A stretch of 64,000 nucleotides of DNA from Hydractinia symbiolongicarpus (GCF_029227915.1 NC_079875.1:11531001-11595000); one strand, 5' to 3'. Positions 13,752 to 25,420 are shown, counted from the stretch's first letter. Translations and numbers: made by a program. The notes: generated by a model from the sequence alone, not told the origin.

Positions 13752-13937
13752 ATGGATAAAAATTCAAAAGCCATTAAAAGTGCTGCAGCTTCGTTGCGAA
13801 AAATGGGTGATAGTTTGCAAAAGAAAAGTGATGCAAAAAAGAAAACTTATTCTTCATCATCATCTTCATCTTCTTCGTCAAAAACCAAATCAGGTTACGG
13901 AAGTAGCTACACAAAGAACAAGAAAACTGGTAAATGA
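13752..13937 (+). CDS. Small Lys/Ser-rich protein, family copy A (61 aa)
   Basis: I do not recognise this protein. It has an N-terminal amphipathic Lys-rich segment (1-28, MDKNSKAIKSAAASLRKMGD and following), a run of ten serines in the middle, and a Tyr/Gly/Lys tail ending KKTGK. There is no signal peptide, membrane segment or cysteine, so it is probably cytoplasmic or nuclear and partly disordered. Four family members in this window keep the first 25 residues nearly unchanged while the serine tract varies. That pattern and the shared promoter argue for a real gene rather than chance ORFs. Coding is uninterrupted. A nucleic-acid-binding or membrane-active role is only a guess from the charge. 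Confidence 0.75.
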   Translation: MDKNSKAIKSAAASLRKMGDSLQKKSDAKKKTYSSSSSSSSSSKTKSGYGSSYTKNKKTGK

Positions 13938-14119
13938 ACAAAAGAAGATACTTGGTAACATTCAAGACTATCTCCTAAATATGTACCAATGACTAAATTG
14001 TGTTTTGTGGAAGTACCGTGTAAAAGATGGCACAGCAAAAAAAACAATAGTGGTACCGCAGTTGTAGTAGGTAGTAGGAAACCCCAATGGAGACTGCTGC
14101 TGCAGATTCTTAGCAATGC

Positions 14120-15590
14120 TTAGCAAAGATGTGACTCAACTAAATACGAAGTCTTTTTCGTGAAAAAGGACTGAGAAGAAAAATACATGAAGTTGTATCA
14201 TGCAGTTATGTCCTGTCACTAGAGGGTCCGGATAATGGTGACTTTATAATTTCATTAAGATCAACAACAAGACAATGAAAAACATTAAAAATGAAAGATA
14301 AAAATGTACTACGCCGGTGAATCAACAATATTAAAAATACATATATTGTAAATATATAAAAACTTTGTTTATTCTATTACTAGTAACTATTATTCAATGT
14401 AAAATAAATGCATAAATTGATTTGACGTTGGTGTTTTTTCAGAAGCTTTTTGTACGAGTTGAGTTTAAAATTACTTTTATAACTTTTTAAAAACATATGC
14501 AAATCTTAAGTACTTAAAGCAGGCCCCAGCAGAGTAATTTTGAAAGCGGAGGGGCTACAAAGTTTAGTACTTACGGAGGCCTTAACATGGTTGACAGAAA
14601 AAATATTTTTCAAATTTTAAGCTCTCTAGGTTGGCTATAATAAACTGCAAATACTATTATTACGCTTTCAGGTTTTAAAAAAAGCTTCTTTATAGGAGAA
14701 AAAACTTTCATGTGTGATTTTCAAGCAACAATGGATGATGACCTGCAAACAAAAAACTATACTGGATACATCTTTTGATGGAAATGGCAATTAACGCAGA
14801 ACTTTTTTCATATGCACACAACATAGTTGTTGTGTTAAGATTTTTTCCTCGAGTTTCTAAGTAAATTGTTGATATAAATTGCCATATTAACAAGAAAATC
14901 CTTTAACAGAGTTTCTAAATGAAAAAATCCAACAGCTGAAAACAGCGACGGAAGAAAAAATTGATATTTATGTCATAAAATATAAGTGTACATACACGCT
15001 TCTCTTTTTAGAATAAACACAATTTTTTTTGGATGCTTGATGTTGCCCGAATTTATGTCTTTGCTTAAGTGTGGCTTACTTGTTACATCATGGTCATCTA
15101 CTTAATAAGACCTCAAGCTAGTGCACAAATCAAAATAAGATTTCACATTTAATCACCTTTCGGACGAAGCCTAAGTGCATAATTTTTAAAACAAATCACT
15201 TCTCGGAAACTATTATCACTTCTGTGGCTTCCTAGTCTCTGCGTTTCGCTGTGTTTTTGACGGAATTTAGTCTCGTGTTGTTTGTACTAAGTTTATATTA
15301 AAACAGAACGTTGTTTAAAATAATCTTAATAAATTTAAGTGGGCACAGATTCCTTTACCTTACTTGTATGGTCATATCCTAATCTAAAAGAAATTTCTCA
15401 TAATTTCCCAGAGATGTTTTTGTAATTCTCTTGCGTTAACATCTAAATGGTCATATATCATAAGATAAAAAAAGACTTTTTCCGTATTGGTTCTACGAGG
15501 ATGAATTTGCAAGTTTTACACAAGCAGCAGATATATATTTACAAAATTAAAAAACAGAAAAAAATAAAAGTAGAGGTAACGAAAATAAAG
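14120..15590. other. Intergenic, no gene seen
   Basis: This is AT-rich DNA downstream of copy A with only short chance ORFs. I see no splice-supported exon or clear repeat here. Confidence 0.5.
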
Positions 15591-15594
15591 TTCT

Positions 15595-15985
15595 TTGGTT
15601 AGTGGAAAAAGTCAAGTTCTTGGTTGGTTGAGTAGTCAATCTATTTGGTTGTTTAAAATGTCAAGCTCTTTGGTTGGTTAAAAAGTCCTTCTCTTTGGTT
15701 GTTTGAAAGGTCAAAGTTTTTGATTGTTTAAAAAGTCAAGCCCTTTAGTTGGTTAAAAAGTAAAGCTCATTGGTTGGTCAAAAATTCAAGCTCTTTGATT
15801 GGTTAAAAAGTCAAGCTCTTGGGTTGGTTAAAAGGTCAAGCTCTTTGGTTGGTTAAAAGGTCAATCTCTTTACTTGATTAAAAAGTCAAGCTCTTTGGTT
15901 GGTTAAAAAGTCAAGCTCTTGGGTTGGTTAAAAGGTCAAGCTCTTTGGTTGGTTAAGTCAAGGTCTTTGATTGTTTAAAAAGTCA
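15595..15985 (+). repeat. 25-bp minisatellite
   Basis: Tandem units close to TCTTTGGTTGGTTAAAAAG followed by TCAAGC. By length there are about 16 imperfect copies. Unit length varies by a base or two and it is not coding. Confidence 0.9.
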
Positions 15986-16344
15986 AGTTTTTCAGTTTGC
16001 TTAGCTTTTACGAGAACAAGACTTGAGAGTGCTTGAATGACGTCAAAATCCGCCTATGTTAGCAAAGCTTACACTTATTTTAGCACATAAATTTTAAAGA
16101 TGATAATGTCCATTTAAAGTCATAGTAATAAAGAGCAGATAAAATCAACATTGACATGTTTACATAACTGTTTTGTGCTGATATAACTGATATCTAGTAA
16201 TAGAAATGTTAGCACTTTTAGATTTCATTTTACATTTCTCAAATTGTTTTGAATGACAGTGGATTTATAAAGAATTAAGGCTAAATCAGTCAACTATCTA
16301 CTTATCGGTAAAAAAGTCGGTTAAAAAAGCCGGTAAGAATTTCA

Positions 16345-16380
16345 GTAACCAAATATCGTCCAAGCACGATATTTGGTTAC
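16345..16380. repeat. Perfect 15-bp inverted repeat, 6-nt loop
   Basis: GTAACCAAATATCGT (16345-16359) and its exact complement (16366-16380) flank CCAAGC. It is intergenic and probably a small foldback remnant. Confidence 0.85.
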
Positions 16381-16587
16381 TTGTTACCTTCGTCCTTCTA
16401 GTTTTTACCAACTAAATTTTTAAGAACATATGCACATTGGCTATAAGAATGCTGACTAGTAAGAAGGATTGTATAAACATCAAGGAAATGTCTATTTGGT
16501 TTTAAATTAGGCCTTAAATTTTGATTGTACAAATCAGATTAAATTGCATCTTGATGTATATCGACGTTCTACAGTTATTTTTAACCT

Positions 16588-16715
16588 ACTAGTCAGTGGC
16601 CAGTGGATAAATTCACGAATTTTTTGTCCTTTATTTACCGCATTTATTGTGCCTCACTACTGCGATTGCCATTTTGCGTGACAGACGGACGTATACGGGT
16701 AGGGTATTATAATAT
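16588..16715 (-). repeat. Dispersed MITE-like repeat, family 1 (inverted copy)
   Basis: Read on the minus strand it runs from ATTATAATACCCTACCCGT through GTCTGTCACGCAAAATGGCA to CACTGACTAGT, as in the two VWDE-gene introns. Confidence 0.7.
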
Positions 16716-17349
16716 GATGAAATATATATATTAAAATGTAAATAATGAGCAGTTAAACTCATTACTATTTTTTGACCGTGGATGACGTGCATACAAAATT
16801 TTATTATGAAGTTAGGTGTTATATTTGCTTTAATATTTATAAGTTTTTTTAAGTTTCAAGAATAGAACAATCTTTATTTTTTGAGTAATTGTAACGTAAT
16901 GTCAACGTAACGGTTTTATTTATTGTAAAATGACGCATTAAAAAAAATGTACTAACTTTACGTATTTTTGAAATTACTGATGATTTACGAAACTGCCTAC
17001 TGTCCTCAGCAGAAAAATGCACGTCGACACCATGTATAATTCTTTATCAATATTTTTGGTGGTATAATATAAAATATCCATTGTGTGTTGCATAATTCTT
17101 TCATTTTTTTTCCAGTAAATTGTTTGGTAAATACTTCATTTGAGACGATGTCAAATCTTTTAATAATAAAATTTTGATTTTTAAAGCAATTATTTTCTGT
17201 TTTGAATGCTTTGTGGTATATACCAAACGCGCTAGTTTTTGCGCAATAGCGGATAATAAGGCTGAACAGATATCAGCTTTCTTTGAACAAAACCCTTATG
17301 GTCCCATAAAGCTATAATTTTTGTTATTATATTACGCAAAACCGCTATA

Positions 17350-18900
17350 TTTATGTTTCGGGTTTGGTTCGACCTTGCCACTTGACGTAAGCATTAAGAA
17401 CCGTTAAATAAACAAAACATTTTTTGATAAAAAATCACAGTAAGCGAAAACAAATTTTAATCTTCTTTTGATTAAAAAGTTATTTCAACTTTTTGTTTGT
17501 TTAAGAAATTTTCGCATAACCCTCTTCATGAATCACGATACATATCACAAAAAATTCCGCATTTCACTGGACGTGTATGTTATTATCTTATCACAAATGG
17601 CTGTAGCTTATGCTATAAAAATGTAGCTTTCATAATTCTACATATACTTTAATAATTATTGATATGAAGCAAAGAACAGGAGTAACTACATCGCAATGCA
17701 GATATAACTAGCCTTTTAAGACAGAGATGGTAATGAAAAAGGAGGTTTCTCTCCGAAGAATAAGAAGCCACTGGAGAACTTCTGTATTCTCCCCGGGCCC
17801 TTGAGTAAGCATCCCCTGCCTCCTGCAAGACACCAGCCGCATTCATTGACACCATCCGCCAAAACCAATAACTTTTGTTAAACGTTGGAAAAAGAAGAGT
17901 TATACAAAATAGCAACCTAATGATGACATCATTTATAACGTAAACCTTATTTCCTATTACTGATTCGATTAGACAACAACAACACGTCATTATTGTTGTA
18001 TCATTTTTACCACAATTTCACTGGTATAACTTTGAAAATCTTGAGAAAGTATAAACCAATCATAGTTATACTTATTATGACGAACAATTTGTTCAGTACG
18101 AGTACAAAATAAAGGGGGGAGGTAAGAAAGATAATTGCAAATACGTTTAGTCGCCTAAAAGCAATGCGATGGTAAAAATCGTGCATATTCATGCACATCC
18201 ACTAACTCTTTTCGTCTCCTGACTGTAGAATTTCCATGTTATCGGTTAGTATGTGAAAGTACAAATTTTTTATAATATCTGATCATCATGAAATACAAAT
18301 AGTAAAGATAGCAATTACCTGTAATTGGTTTCAGAGCAAATGTCGATTGGAAGGATTCGAATGTGAAATAATGTACGAAAGAGAAGACTTACTGTCGAAG
18401 GTTACAGCGGTGTACGAAAGGGAAAACGAGATCTATATATTTGTTGCATTCTTTCTATGTACCAGATAAACAGCCTTTGATTTTATGCAAGATTGCCTGA
18501 CAACCACAATAATAATAAACTTCTGCTTCATGGAATATTAGCAACTCCTTTCAAAATTTAAAATTACGTAGATAGGTCTAGTTGATCAAAAGAATTTAAA
18601 AATAACTCATCTTTTGGAACTTTTGAAGTTGATTAAGGGAAATTAAGGCCTCTGGGAAAGTACGCTATGGAACTTTACTTTTTACGCTTCACACTCTGTA
18701 ATAATTTCCTAGGAAGCATATAGAATCCTAGGAAAAAACTTATCGCCTTATCACGTTTCTTTGAGTGTGTCATATTACCATTGAGACAATAATATAAATT
18801 TGTTTTATTTATAAGTCACAAAGTCACATTTTACTAAATTGTGAATTCTTCATGTGAGTATATTTTTATAAAGCATGATCAAACAGGATTTCCAAAATTT
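17350..18900. repeat. Left part of duplicated unit B
   Basis: 17350-17560 matches 10850-11040. ACAATAATAATAAACTTCTG near 18506 corresponds to a similar stretch near 12867. No gene is seen. A GC-rich patch at 17740-17870 stands out from its surroundings and is open on both strands, but I cannot assign it. Confidence 0.6.
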
Positions 18901-18909
18901 TGAAATATA

Positions 18910-19032
18910 ACATGCGTAAGACACGACAGAACTTTTGGCTCTGACGTATCTTATTTGAGTCTTATCAAGTACGTTAGAATTTAATTTCTGATTGTGCATG
19001 GGATCAAGTTTCAAGCAGGAGACTATATATTT
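18910..19032 (+). promoter_or_regulatory. Promoter of small-protein gene copy B
   Basis: The 17-mer ACATGCGTAAGACACGA (18910-18926) is identical to copy A. CTCTGACGTA follows (18939-18948), then GATCAAGTTTCA and a TATA box (19024-19032). A TTTCAATTTTAG just upstream of the ATG could be a 3' splice site. Confidence 0.7.
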
Positions 19033-19206
19033 GTGGTTAACATTTAAAAAAAAACAGTTAGTTTAAGATTTTCGCATGTCATAACCGATATAATATTATA
19101 TAATGTTTTAGTATGTTATTGTATCTTTGCATTCATAAATAAATGTATCTATTTTAAATTTAGTGTTAAATGTTTCAATTTTAGTGTTAAAAAGTAAAAT
19201 AAAACA

Positions 19207-19392
19207 ATGGATAAAAATTCAAAAGCCATTAAAAGTGCTGCGGCTTCGTTGCGAAAAATGGGCGATAGTTTGCAAAAGAAAAATGACGCAAAAAAGAAAA
19301 CTTATTCTTCATCATCATCTTCATCTTCTTCGTCAAAAACCAAATCAGGTTACGGAAGTAGCTACACAAAGAACAAGAAGACTGGTAAATGA
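19207..19392 (+). CDS. Small Lys/Ser-rich protein, family copy B (61 aa)
   Basis: The protein is almost identical to copy A: I find one replacement (Asn for Ser at position 26), so A and B are the youngest pair or have been homogenised. Third-position changes occur between them (for example GCA/GCG in the Ala run), which suits a maintained coding sequence. Features are as in copy A: Lys-rich N-terminal helix, ten-serine run, basic tail. Spacing to the upstream 17-mer is 297 bp, against 217 bp in copy A. Confidence 0.75.
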   Translation: MDKNSKAIKSAAASLRKMGDSLQKKNDAKKKTYSSSSSSSSSSKTKSGYGSSYTKNKKTGK

Positions 19393-19399
19393 AGAAGGG

Positions 19400-20507
19400 G
19401 AAAGTACTTGGTAATACTGCATGTCAGTAAAGTTTGATTCAACCAGAAGGCAAATCTCTGTTTAAAAAAGAGATGACATACAAATTATTCTTAATAGAGT
19501 TACGTAATTCCATGCTTTTATAGTATGTGGCTAGACCGAGTGGTAGAGTTGTTAAGACGCTATTGGGATTAATTGCAGAACGATGCGAAAGAATACATGT
19601 GTATGAAATAATAATCGGCAACAAAGAACTACACCAGCGAGATAACAACATTATAAATAAATATAAACGCTTTTTTGTAAAGTGATTGATACAAGCAACA
19701 AGCAGCAAATACGCAACAGTTAAGCCTGTAACTGAGAGAAATATAAACAACAGCAACCGCCAGCTTTGTGGTGCTTCTAAAAAAGAATTTATTGTGAATA
19801 TACTGCATTTTTTATTTGTTGTAGTAACTGTGATTCAATAGATCAAAGCGTAATTTTTAGAAATATGATTTTTTTTTTGAATTTGTAAAATCCAATACCT
19901 ACAATTCACATTTTTCTTACAACATGTGGATTTTTAACAGTACATATCCTTGGAATTTTAAAGGCCACTTCATGTTTTAAGACCATGTTTAATCCTACTA
20001 CGTTTGTTAATGCCATTAACATCAAAAAGATTGGAGACCAAAAGTTCGTTTTAATTCCGATCATGTGAAACGCAGAGCAAATGGTTAAGGATACCCCCAA
20101 TACTTCTTAAATATAACTCCTACAGGTGTTTTTCTAAAGTTAAGAACACTGTTATCAATGTGGATCCTGTGTTCTGAAAGTATGCGTTAGATATACACCA
20201 GCATTGCCTACCCCATTTTTTCCACATGACATGGGTTGACCCGTGTGGTAAAAGTATTTGCTAAACATTCCCGCTCTTTGGACCTAACCATGTACCTTGT
20301 GATTACAAAGCAAACTCCATAATCACTAGGCTAGGTATTGTAAAGGTATTGTTTTAAAATATGAAAATGAGAGAAAAATCGCAAACCGTTTTCATTTAGC
20401 GTCACCCAAAAGGTTCAGGATTGTATAAAATTAAAAAATGTTAACTCATTCTATTGTTGTGTAGACGTTGCGTTTTTTCTTAGTTTTTGCATTAAACCGT
20501 ATATACA
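19400..20507. other. Intergenic between copy B and the Tigger element; tRNA-like fragments
   Basis: 19525-19565 (GACCGAGTGGTAGAGTTG) resembles a tRNA box A. 20280-20330 read on the minus strand has a box B-like GGTTAGGTCC and an anticodon-arm-like TTTGTAATC. These look like SINE remnants, not functional tRNAs. No protein gene is seen. Confidence 0.4.
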
Positions 20508-20736
20508 TACAGTTGACTATCTCTATCTCGAACTCGCAAGGGACCAGAAAATTTGTTCGAGATAGAGAAAGTTCGAGATAGAGAAAAATTGACAAAAATT
20601 GGATTTTTTCGTAAAAAACGTATTTTTAACCTTCAGTGTATCGGGAGTTGATAGAGGTCAATGAGAGATGTTAAAATGTTAATATTCAATGCACAAGACT
20701 TCTTTTAAAATAAATACATAAAATAAATTTACAGCT

Positions 20737-22943
20737 TCATTTAAAGAAATCGGTTATGTCTTTTTGTTTAAGTGATGCCACTCTGTCTTCATTATACATT
20801 TTTTCGAATTTGGAGATAAGCATTTGCATTTCATTGCCTTTTTTGCAACACATTGCTAGATCTTTCAAAAGATCAATACTACACTCGACTTTTGATCTTG
20901 ATGGTTTTTCGACAACTATATCAAATGAATCATCCTCCATGTCACTGCCATCGTCTTCAGCTTCGTCGTCCTGAGATTTCCGAAATTCATCAATGATATC
21001 CTCATTAGAGATTTGAGGGGCGGTTGCGATAACCTCATCATCCAAGGTCAGAAGATCATTAGCACTGAGATCATTTGGTACCAATGATGGATCAGCCTCT
21101 CTTAAATCATCCAAACTTTCTTGAAGATCTTTAAATGGGTCATCCGAATCAGCAATAGCATCCTGTTGTCCTGTAGAAGAGATTCCAGATTTCTTAAAAC
21201 AATTGATGATGGTTTGTTTAGTTACAGCCTCCCAAGAATCAGCCAGTATCTTCATTCCGCTTAAAATTGAAATCTTTGGCAAAGGTTTGTTGTTCTCCAA
21301 AGCACTGCACAGCAAACGTACAACTCTCCTTCGGTAATGCGCTTTTAGACTTCGTATGACACCTTGTCCATCGGTTGCAATACTGACGTTGTGTTAGGGG
21401 GCAAAAAAACGAGATGAATGTTTGTTAAGTTCGAGATCGATGGGTGTGCTGGACATTTGTCGATTATAAGAACGATTTTTCTCCCGTCTACACGAAACGT
21501 TTGGTCCAGTTTCCGGACCCAGTTTTCAAATATTTCACTATCCATCCAACTTTTCTTTTGTGATGTGTATTGGCAAGGGAGATGTTTGATGTTATTAAAG
21601 CAGCGAGGCTTTTTTGATTTGCCAATGACGAACATTGGTAACTTTTCTCCAGTAGCACTTGCTGCGGCCATTCCAGTGAATCTCAACTTGCTCTTCTTCC
21701 CCCCAGAACACTTTTCTCCTTTGAGGTGGTATGTTTTCTCGGGAAGACATTGGTAAAACAAACCAAATTCGTCTGCGTTGAAAGTGTCCTCCAATTTGTA
21801 ATTCGACAGAATGGTTGGGAGCGAGGTTTCGTTCCAGGAGCTTGTCATTTGATTTGTAACTGACTTACATTCACCACCGATAACTTTCAAGGAAATGCTG
21901 TGCCTGAAAAAGTAAATAAATAAAATTGTTTCGTGTAAAGCAGCCCTTAATATTAATCGAACATAACACAATCGAACATAAATTTTAAGATTGGTTCGAT
22001 TCGATTCATATCTGTTTACAAATTATATTGTTGAACACGTGGAATGTAGTAGAATCTGTAATGAACAATATGGCTATAAATTTACTGGGACAAGAAATTG
22101 AATTAACTGAAAATATGCCACTCGTCGTTTTGTCTTCCACTGACATTACATCTTACATAAAAGGGTACCATGTTTACAAAAGTTTATGGACACCAGTCCA
22201 ACAAGAAAAACTACAAGGAGAAATGGAACCTCACAACCCTGTCGACAAATACGCTGTAGCCGTTAAAAAAGATGGGAAACTAGTCGGACATTTGCCGTTA
22301 GGAGAAAATGGAAAGTTTGCTAAAACCATATTTTATTTTCTCCGTGCTGATCAATTTGGGAGATGTGATATAACTGTTACTGGAAATGCAGTTAATCTTG
22401 GAGATGGTGATGGAATGCAGGTCCCCTGTGTTCTAAGCTTATCCGGGCAAAAGTCAATGGTAGAGATTTTGAAAAAACAGAAGCTGTAATTTTAGTGTTT
22501 GATATGTAATCACGTTGTTTTTATACACGAAATGAAAATTATAACTATGTTATTTACCTTTTTTTCCATTTGTCCAGCCAACCATCGGAAGCCTTGAAAC
22601 TTGAACAATCAAAGTTTTTAGCAAAACTGAGTGCCTTTTCTTTTATCAAATTGCCATTGATCGGAATGTTTTGGCTTCTTTGAACAGTAAAACATTTGAA
22701 AACAGCCTTGTCTATCTGCTCATAATCACAGCCTCGAACCTTTTTCGAACCAGACGCGGTTTTTTGTTCTTCCAAGCTTTGTAGGATCTTATGTTTTTTT
22801 TTCATCCAAGTTGAAATTGTATTTTTGGGGATCCCGTATTTTTCTGCTGCCTCCTTGTTTGACATTCCTTTCTCGATTTCCCGAATTATTTGAAATTTTT
22901 GAATTAAAGAAACGTTATTGAGTTTTCTTTTTAAAGCCGACAT
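20737..22943 (-). pseudogene. Tigger (CENP-B/Jerky-like) transposase, two exons, frameshifted
   Basis: Exon 1 (22943 to 22558) encodes psq and CENP-B-type helix-turn-helix domains for binding the inverted repeats (KYGIPKNTISTWMKKK; GWLDKWKKR). A GTAAAT donor and TTTTTCAG acceptor define an intron at 21904-22557, and the junction restores the family motif WKKRHSISL. Exon 2 (21903 to 20737) is a DDE_1 catalytic domain with acidic residues in NADEFGLFY, IIDKCPAH and LQPMD. The usual Asn after the second Asp is Lys. A one-base deletion near 21361-21370 breaks the frame just after the third acidic residue. The acidic C-terminal tail (20737-21315) continues in another frame. The product is therefore probably truncated, though recently intact. 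Confidence 0.88.
22061..22489 (+). CDS. HIRAN-domain protein nested in the Tigger intron (142 aa)
   Basis: An intact ORF runs opposite to the transposase and lies wholly within its intron. ATG at 22061 is used; a second ATG at 22070 has a better context. The central region has SYIKGYHVYKSLW, then EMEPHNPVDKYAVAVKKDG and KLVGHLPLG. This follows the HIRAN pattern (G..Y, then REP.NP.D..A..V, then .VG.LP), known from HLTF/Rad5 helicases, where the domain binds free 3' DNA ends. No helicase or nuclease part is present. Because it lies inside the inverted repeats, it would move with the element: a passenger gene or accessory transposition factor. Its ORF is intact although the transposase is broken. 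The HIRAN call is by eye. Confidence 0.72.
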   Translation: MNNMAINLLGQEIELTENMPLVVLSSTDITSYIKGYHVYKSLWTPVQQEKLQGEMEPHNPVDKYAVAVKKDGKLVGHLPLGENGKFAKTIFYFLRADQFGRCDITVTGNAVNLGDGDGMQVPCVLSLSGQKSMVEILKKQKL

Positions 22944-23499
22944 CTTCACCTCAAGAAGGTTTCTGGTTCAAAGCACTGTAAACAATGTTTTGTGAGTGAC
23001 TTTAGAATTCGAACGTCAAACATTTTCGTTCGAAAATGGAACATTTTAATTCGATTTTTAGTGTAAATAGGTTCTTAAATCCGGAAAAGTTCGAGATAGA
23101 GAGAGAAACAGTCAGACGGGACCGAGATTTTGGTTCGAGATAGAGAGGTATTCGAGATAGAGAGGTTCGAGATAAAGAGAGGAAAATAGCTTAGAGCCTA
23201 CACAAATGTCCAAGGGACCAAGACTTTGGTTCGAGATAGAGAGATGTTCGAGATAGAGGGTAGTCGAGATAGAGAGAGTCAACTGTATCAGAACATTTTC
23301 TAATTTAAAACTTTTTTGTGTTTTCATTTAAAAGGTGCCTGCAACAACCGTATCTTTTCCTCATCTTTCCTGCTTGACTCTTTGTTAGTAAAAACGTACG
23401 AGTTTCAACCTGTTATTCTGCATATATTATTTACGGTATCAAAATCAATATCGCGTCAAAATGTTTCTTAACAAGTTTAAGTTTTTCGCTTGAAATCAT

Positions 23500-25420
23500 T
23501 CCTCTGGCTTTGTTGCTACAAGAGCTTGCTTAAAAGCTTCAATGACGTCAAACACACCCATTTCAGTAATGTTAACTGTTATTGTATCACTAAAAACTTG
23601 TTTTAGATGCTCAAGATAAATGTATATGATGTCCATTTAAAGTCATGGTACGGAAGGGCAGATAAAATCAATACTGCGGTGTTGACATAACTGTTCTATG
23701 TTGACATAACTGTTCTATGTTGACATAACTGTTCTATGTTGACATAACTGTTCTATGTTGACATAACTGTTCTGTTGTTTATTTATAAATTCTTCTCAGC
23801 TGCAGCGTTTTTAAAAACATTAACTCAAAGATTTTATGTCATGCATCTTAAAGTTTTTTTAAAGAGAAACTGAGACTGGTTGCAATAATCAATTCCACAA
23901 TAAACTGGTCGTCGTGCTTACATCCTGAATTTGCTTAAATTATTACAAATAGATTAGCTACCCAATCTCCTTTACTCGAGAAAGTAGAGATACTGGTATC
24001 AGAAAACACTAAGAAGGATGCTTACATGGTTCTATTTTTGCCTTGCAGCTTGTTCTTCCTTTTTAGGTTTGATGGTTGATGGTTTGAAATTGCATCTTTA
24101 TTTACACGGTGTTTATACACACGTTGTCTAATCGTTTGTCAAAATAACACCAAAGTTATTCGAAAAAGCGGTGGTTCGATTTAATCAAAAGTTGCAATAT
24201 TCTTTTGACGAGTACACAACAAAATTCCTGCCGATTATGACATGGCTATAATTTTGAAGGTCTCTTTTTGATCATTTTTTTGGGGAACTCTTGTTGTTTT
24301 AGAAATATTTGTTTCTTACATGTCTTTACATATGAAGATGAATTTACTGACACGTCTTTAGCCATATATAAGTCTTAAATAGACCAGTTTTAAGATTGTG
24401 GCTACAGTGAGGAGCATCCTTGCTAGCTATAGTTAGCTATATTCATCCTTTCCTGTTAAGTGCTTTAATTAGTAGGGTATTTTGTTTTCATTATAGTGTA
24501 CATTATTTTTTATTCCAATATTTCCTGAAATCGCAACCACTCGCATACATGCTTCTATATAATCATTATCCTACAACCGAGAATATCTGTTGAATCTTTT
24601 ACTTTATTCTACAGACCATAATTAGGACCCTGTACGTAAACTTTCACCCGTAAGATTTAAGGATCGAGGATCGTTCGAGTAACCATTGCTTGCTTACAAG
24701 CATTTTTTCCTTTCTTTAAATACCCAAAAAGGCTATATATGTATAGATAAATAAAGAAATATTTTAACTGCAACAACTTCAACAATATTTTCCCCTTCTT
24801 CGTAACCTTTTTCTTTGCACTCTCATGTGGATGCGTGAATATGAAATTATTGTCGCACGCAAAGTGTATCTTGGATAGTCAATCCTAAACAATAAACTGG
24901 GATACACACTTTTTTGAAGCCAAATCTAGTTAGGGTTCTTTTCATTATCAGCAAGACGTTTAGTTGACAATCGAATAAAAAGACACTTTCTATTCTCTAA
25001 CAATCGATGTTCTACGATATGAAGTATCTAAACGTCAAAGGATTTACCTGCTTAATCTGTAACTTTGGGTTTACATTCTTTTATTTGTCACCGGTAAGCT
25101 CTTGAAGAATATATATATATTGAACGATATATATGCGGAAAAAATGCTAAAATCATGTGCGAAAAGATTTCAAAGTAAACTGCTATGCGCATAAAATAAA
25201 TTTTAGCAACTACAAAACATTATAAAATCAGATGTCATATTTGCCATATGCTTATGAAGTGTTTGTAGAATTTCAAAAATATATACAAGTAGTTCTAACG
25301 TCATGTCAATATAACGGTTTTATTTATCGCGAGGTGATGATGACACATTAAAATGAACTTGCCAAACTTTATTGAAAGTTAATTAAGATTTTTATATAAA
25401 ATAACTTTCGAACCTGTAAT
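23500..25420. repeat. Right part of duplicated unit B (anchor segments)
   Basis: 23550-23690 matches 16030-16170, including AATGACGTCAAA and TGATGTCCATTTAAAGTCAT. 25300-25355 matches 16890-16945. Between them the DNA is AT-rich with no gene that I can support. Confidence 0.65.
23681..23773 (+). repeat. 19-bp tandem repeat, five copies
   Basis: GTTGACATAACTGTTCTAT repeats at 23681, 23700, 23719, 23738 and 23757, the last partial. A related single site lies near 16153-16176 in unit A, so the expansion occurred after duplication. Confidence 0.95.

Larger units (their letters stand above)
15990..16960. repeat. Right part of duplicated unit A (anchor segments)
   Basis: 16030-16170 (AATGACGTCAAA, GATAATGTCCATTTAAAGTC, GCAGATAAAATCAA) matches 23550-23690 and, inverted, about 27480-27620. 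16890-16945 (GTCAACGTAACGGTTTTATT, then a GACGCATTAAAA stretch) matches 25300-25355 and, inverted, about 26470-26520. These anchors define the duplicated units around the small-protein genes. Confidence 0.7.
20510..23285 (-). mobile_element. Tigger/pogo-type DNA transposon, 2776 bp, complete ends
   Basis: Terminal inverted repeats start CAGTTGACT at 20510 and end AGTCAACTG at 23285. Each is flanked by TA (20508-20509, 23286-23287), the expected pogo/Tigger target duplication. Several copies of TTCGAGATAGAGA lie next to both ends (about three on the left, about seven on the right), likely transposase-binding repeats. Inside are a two-exon transposase on the minus strand and a second gene on the plus strand within its intron. 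It is inserted in unit B between copy B and the 23.6-kb anchor. Confidence 0.92.
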
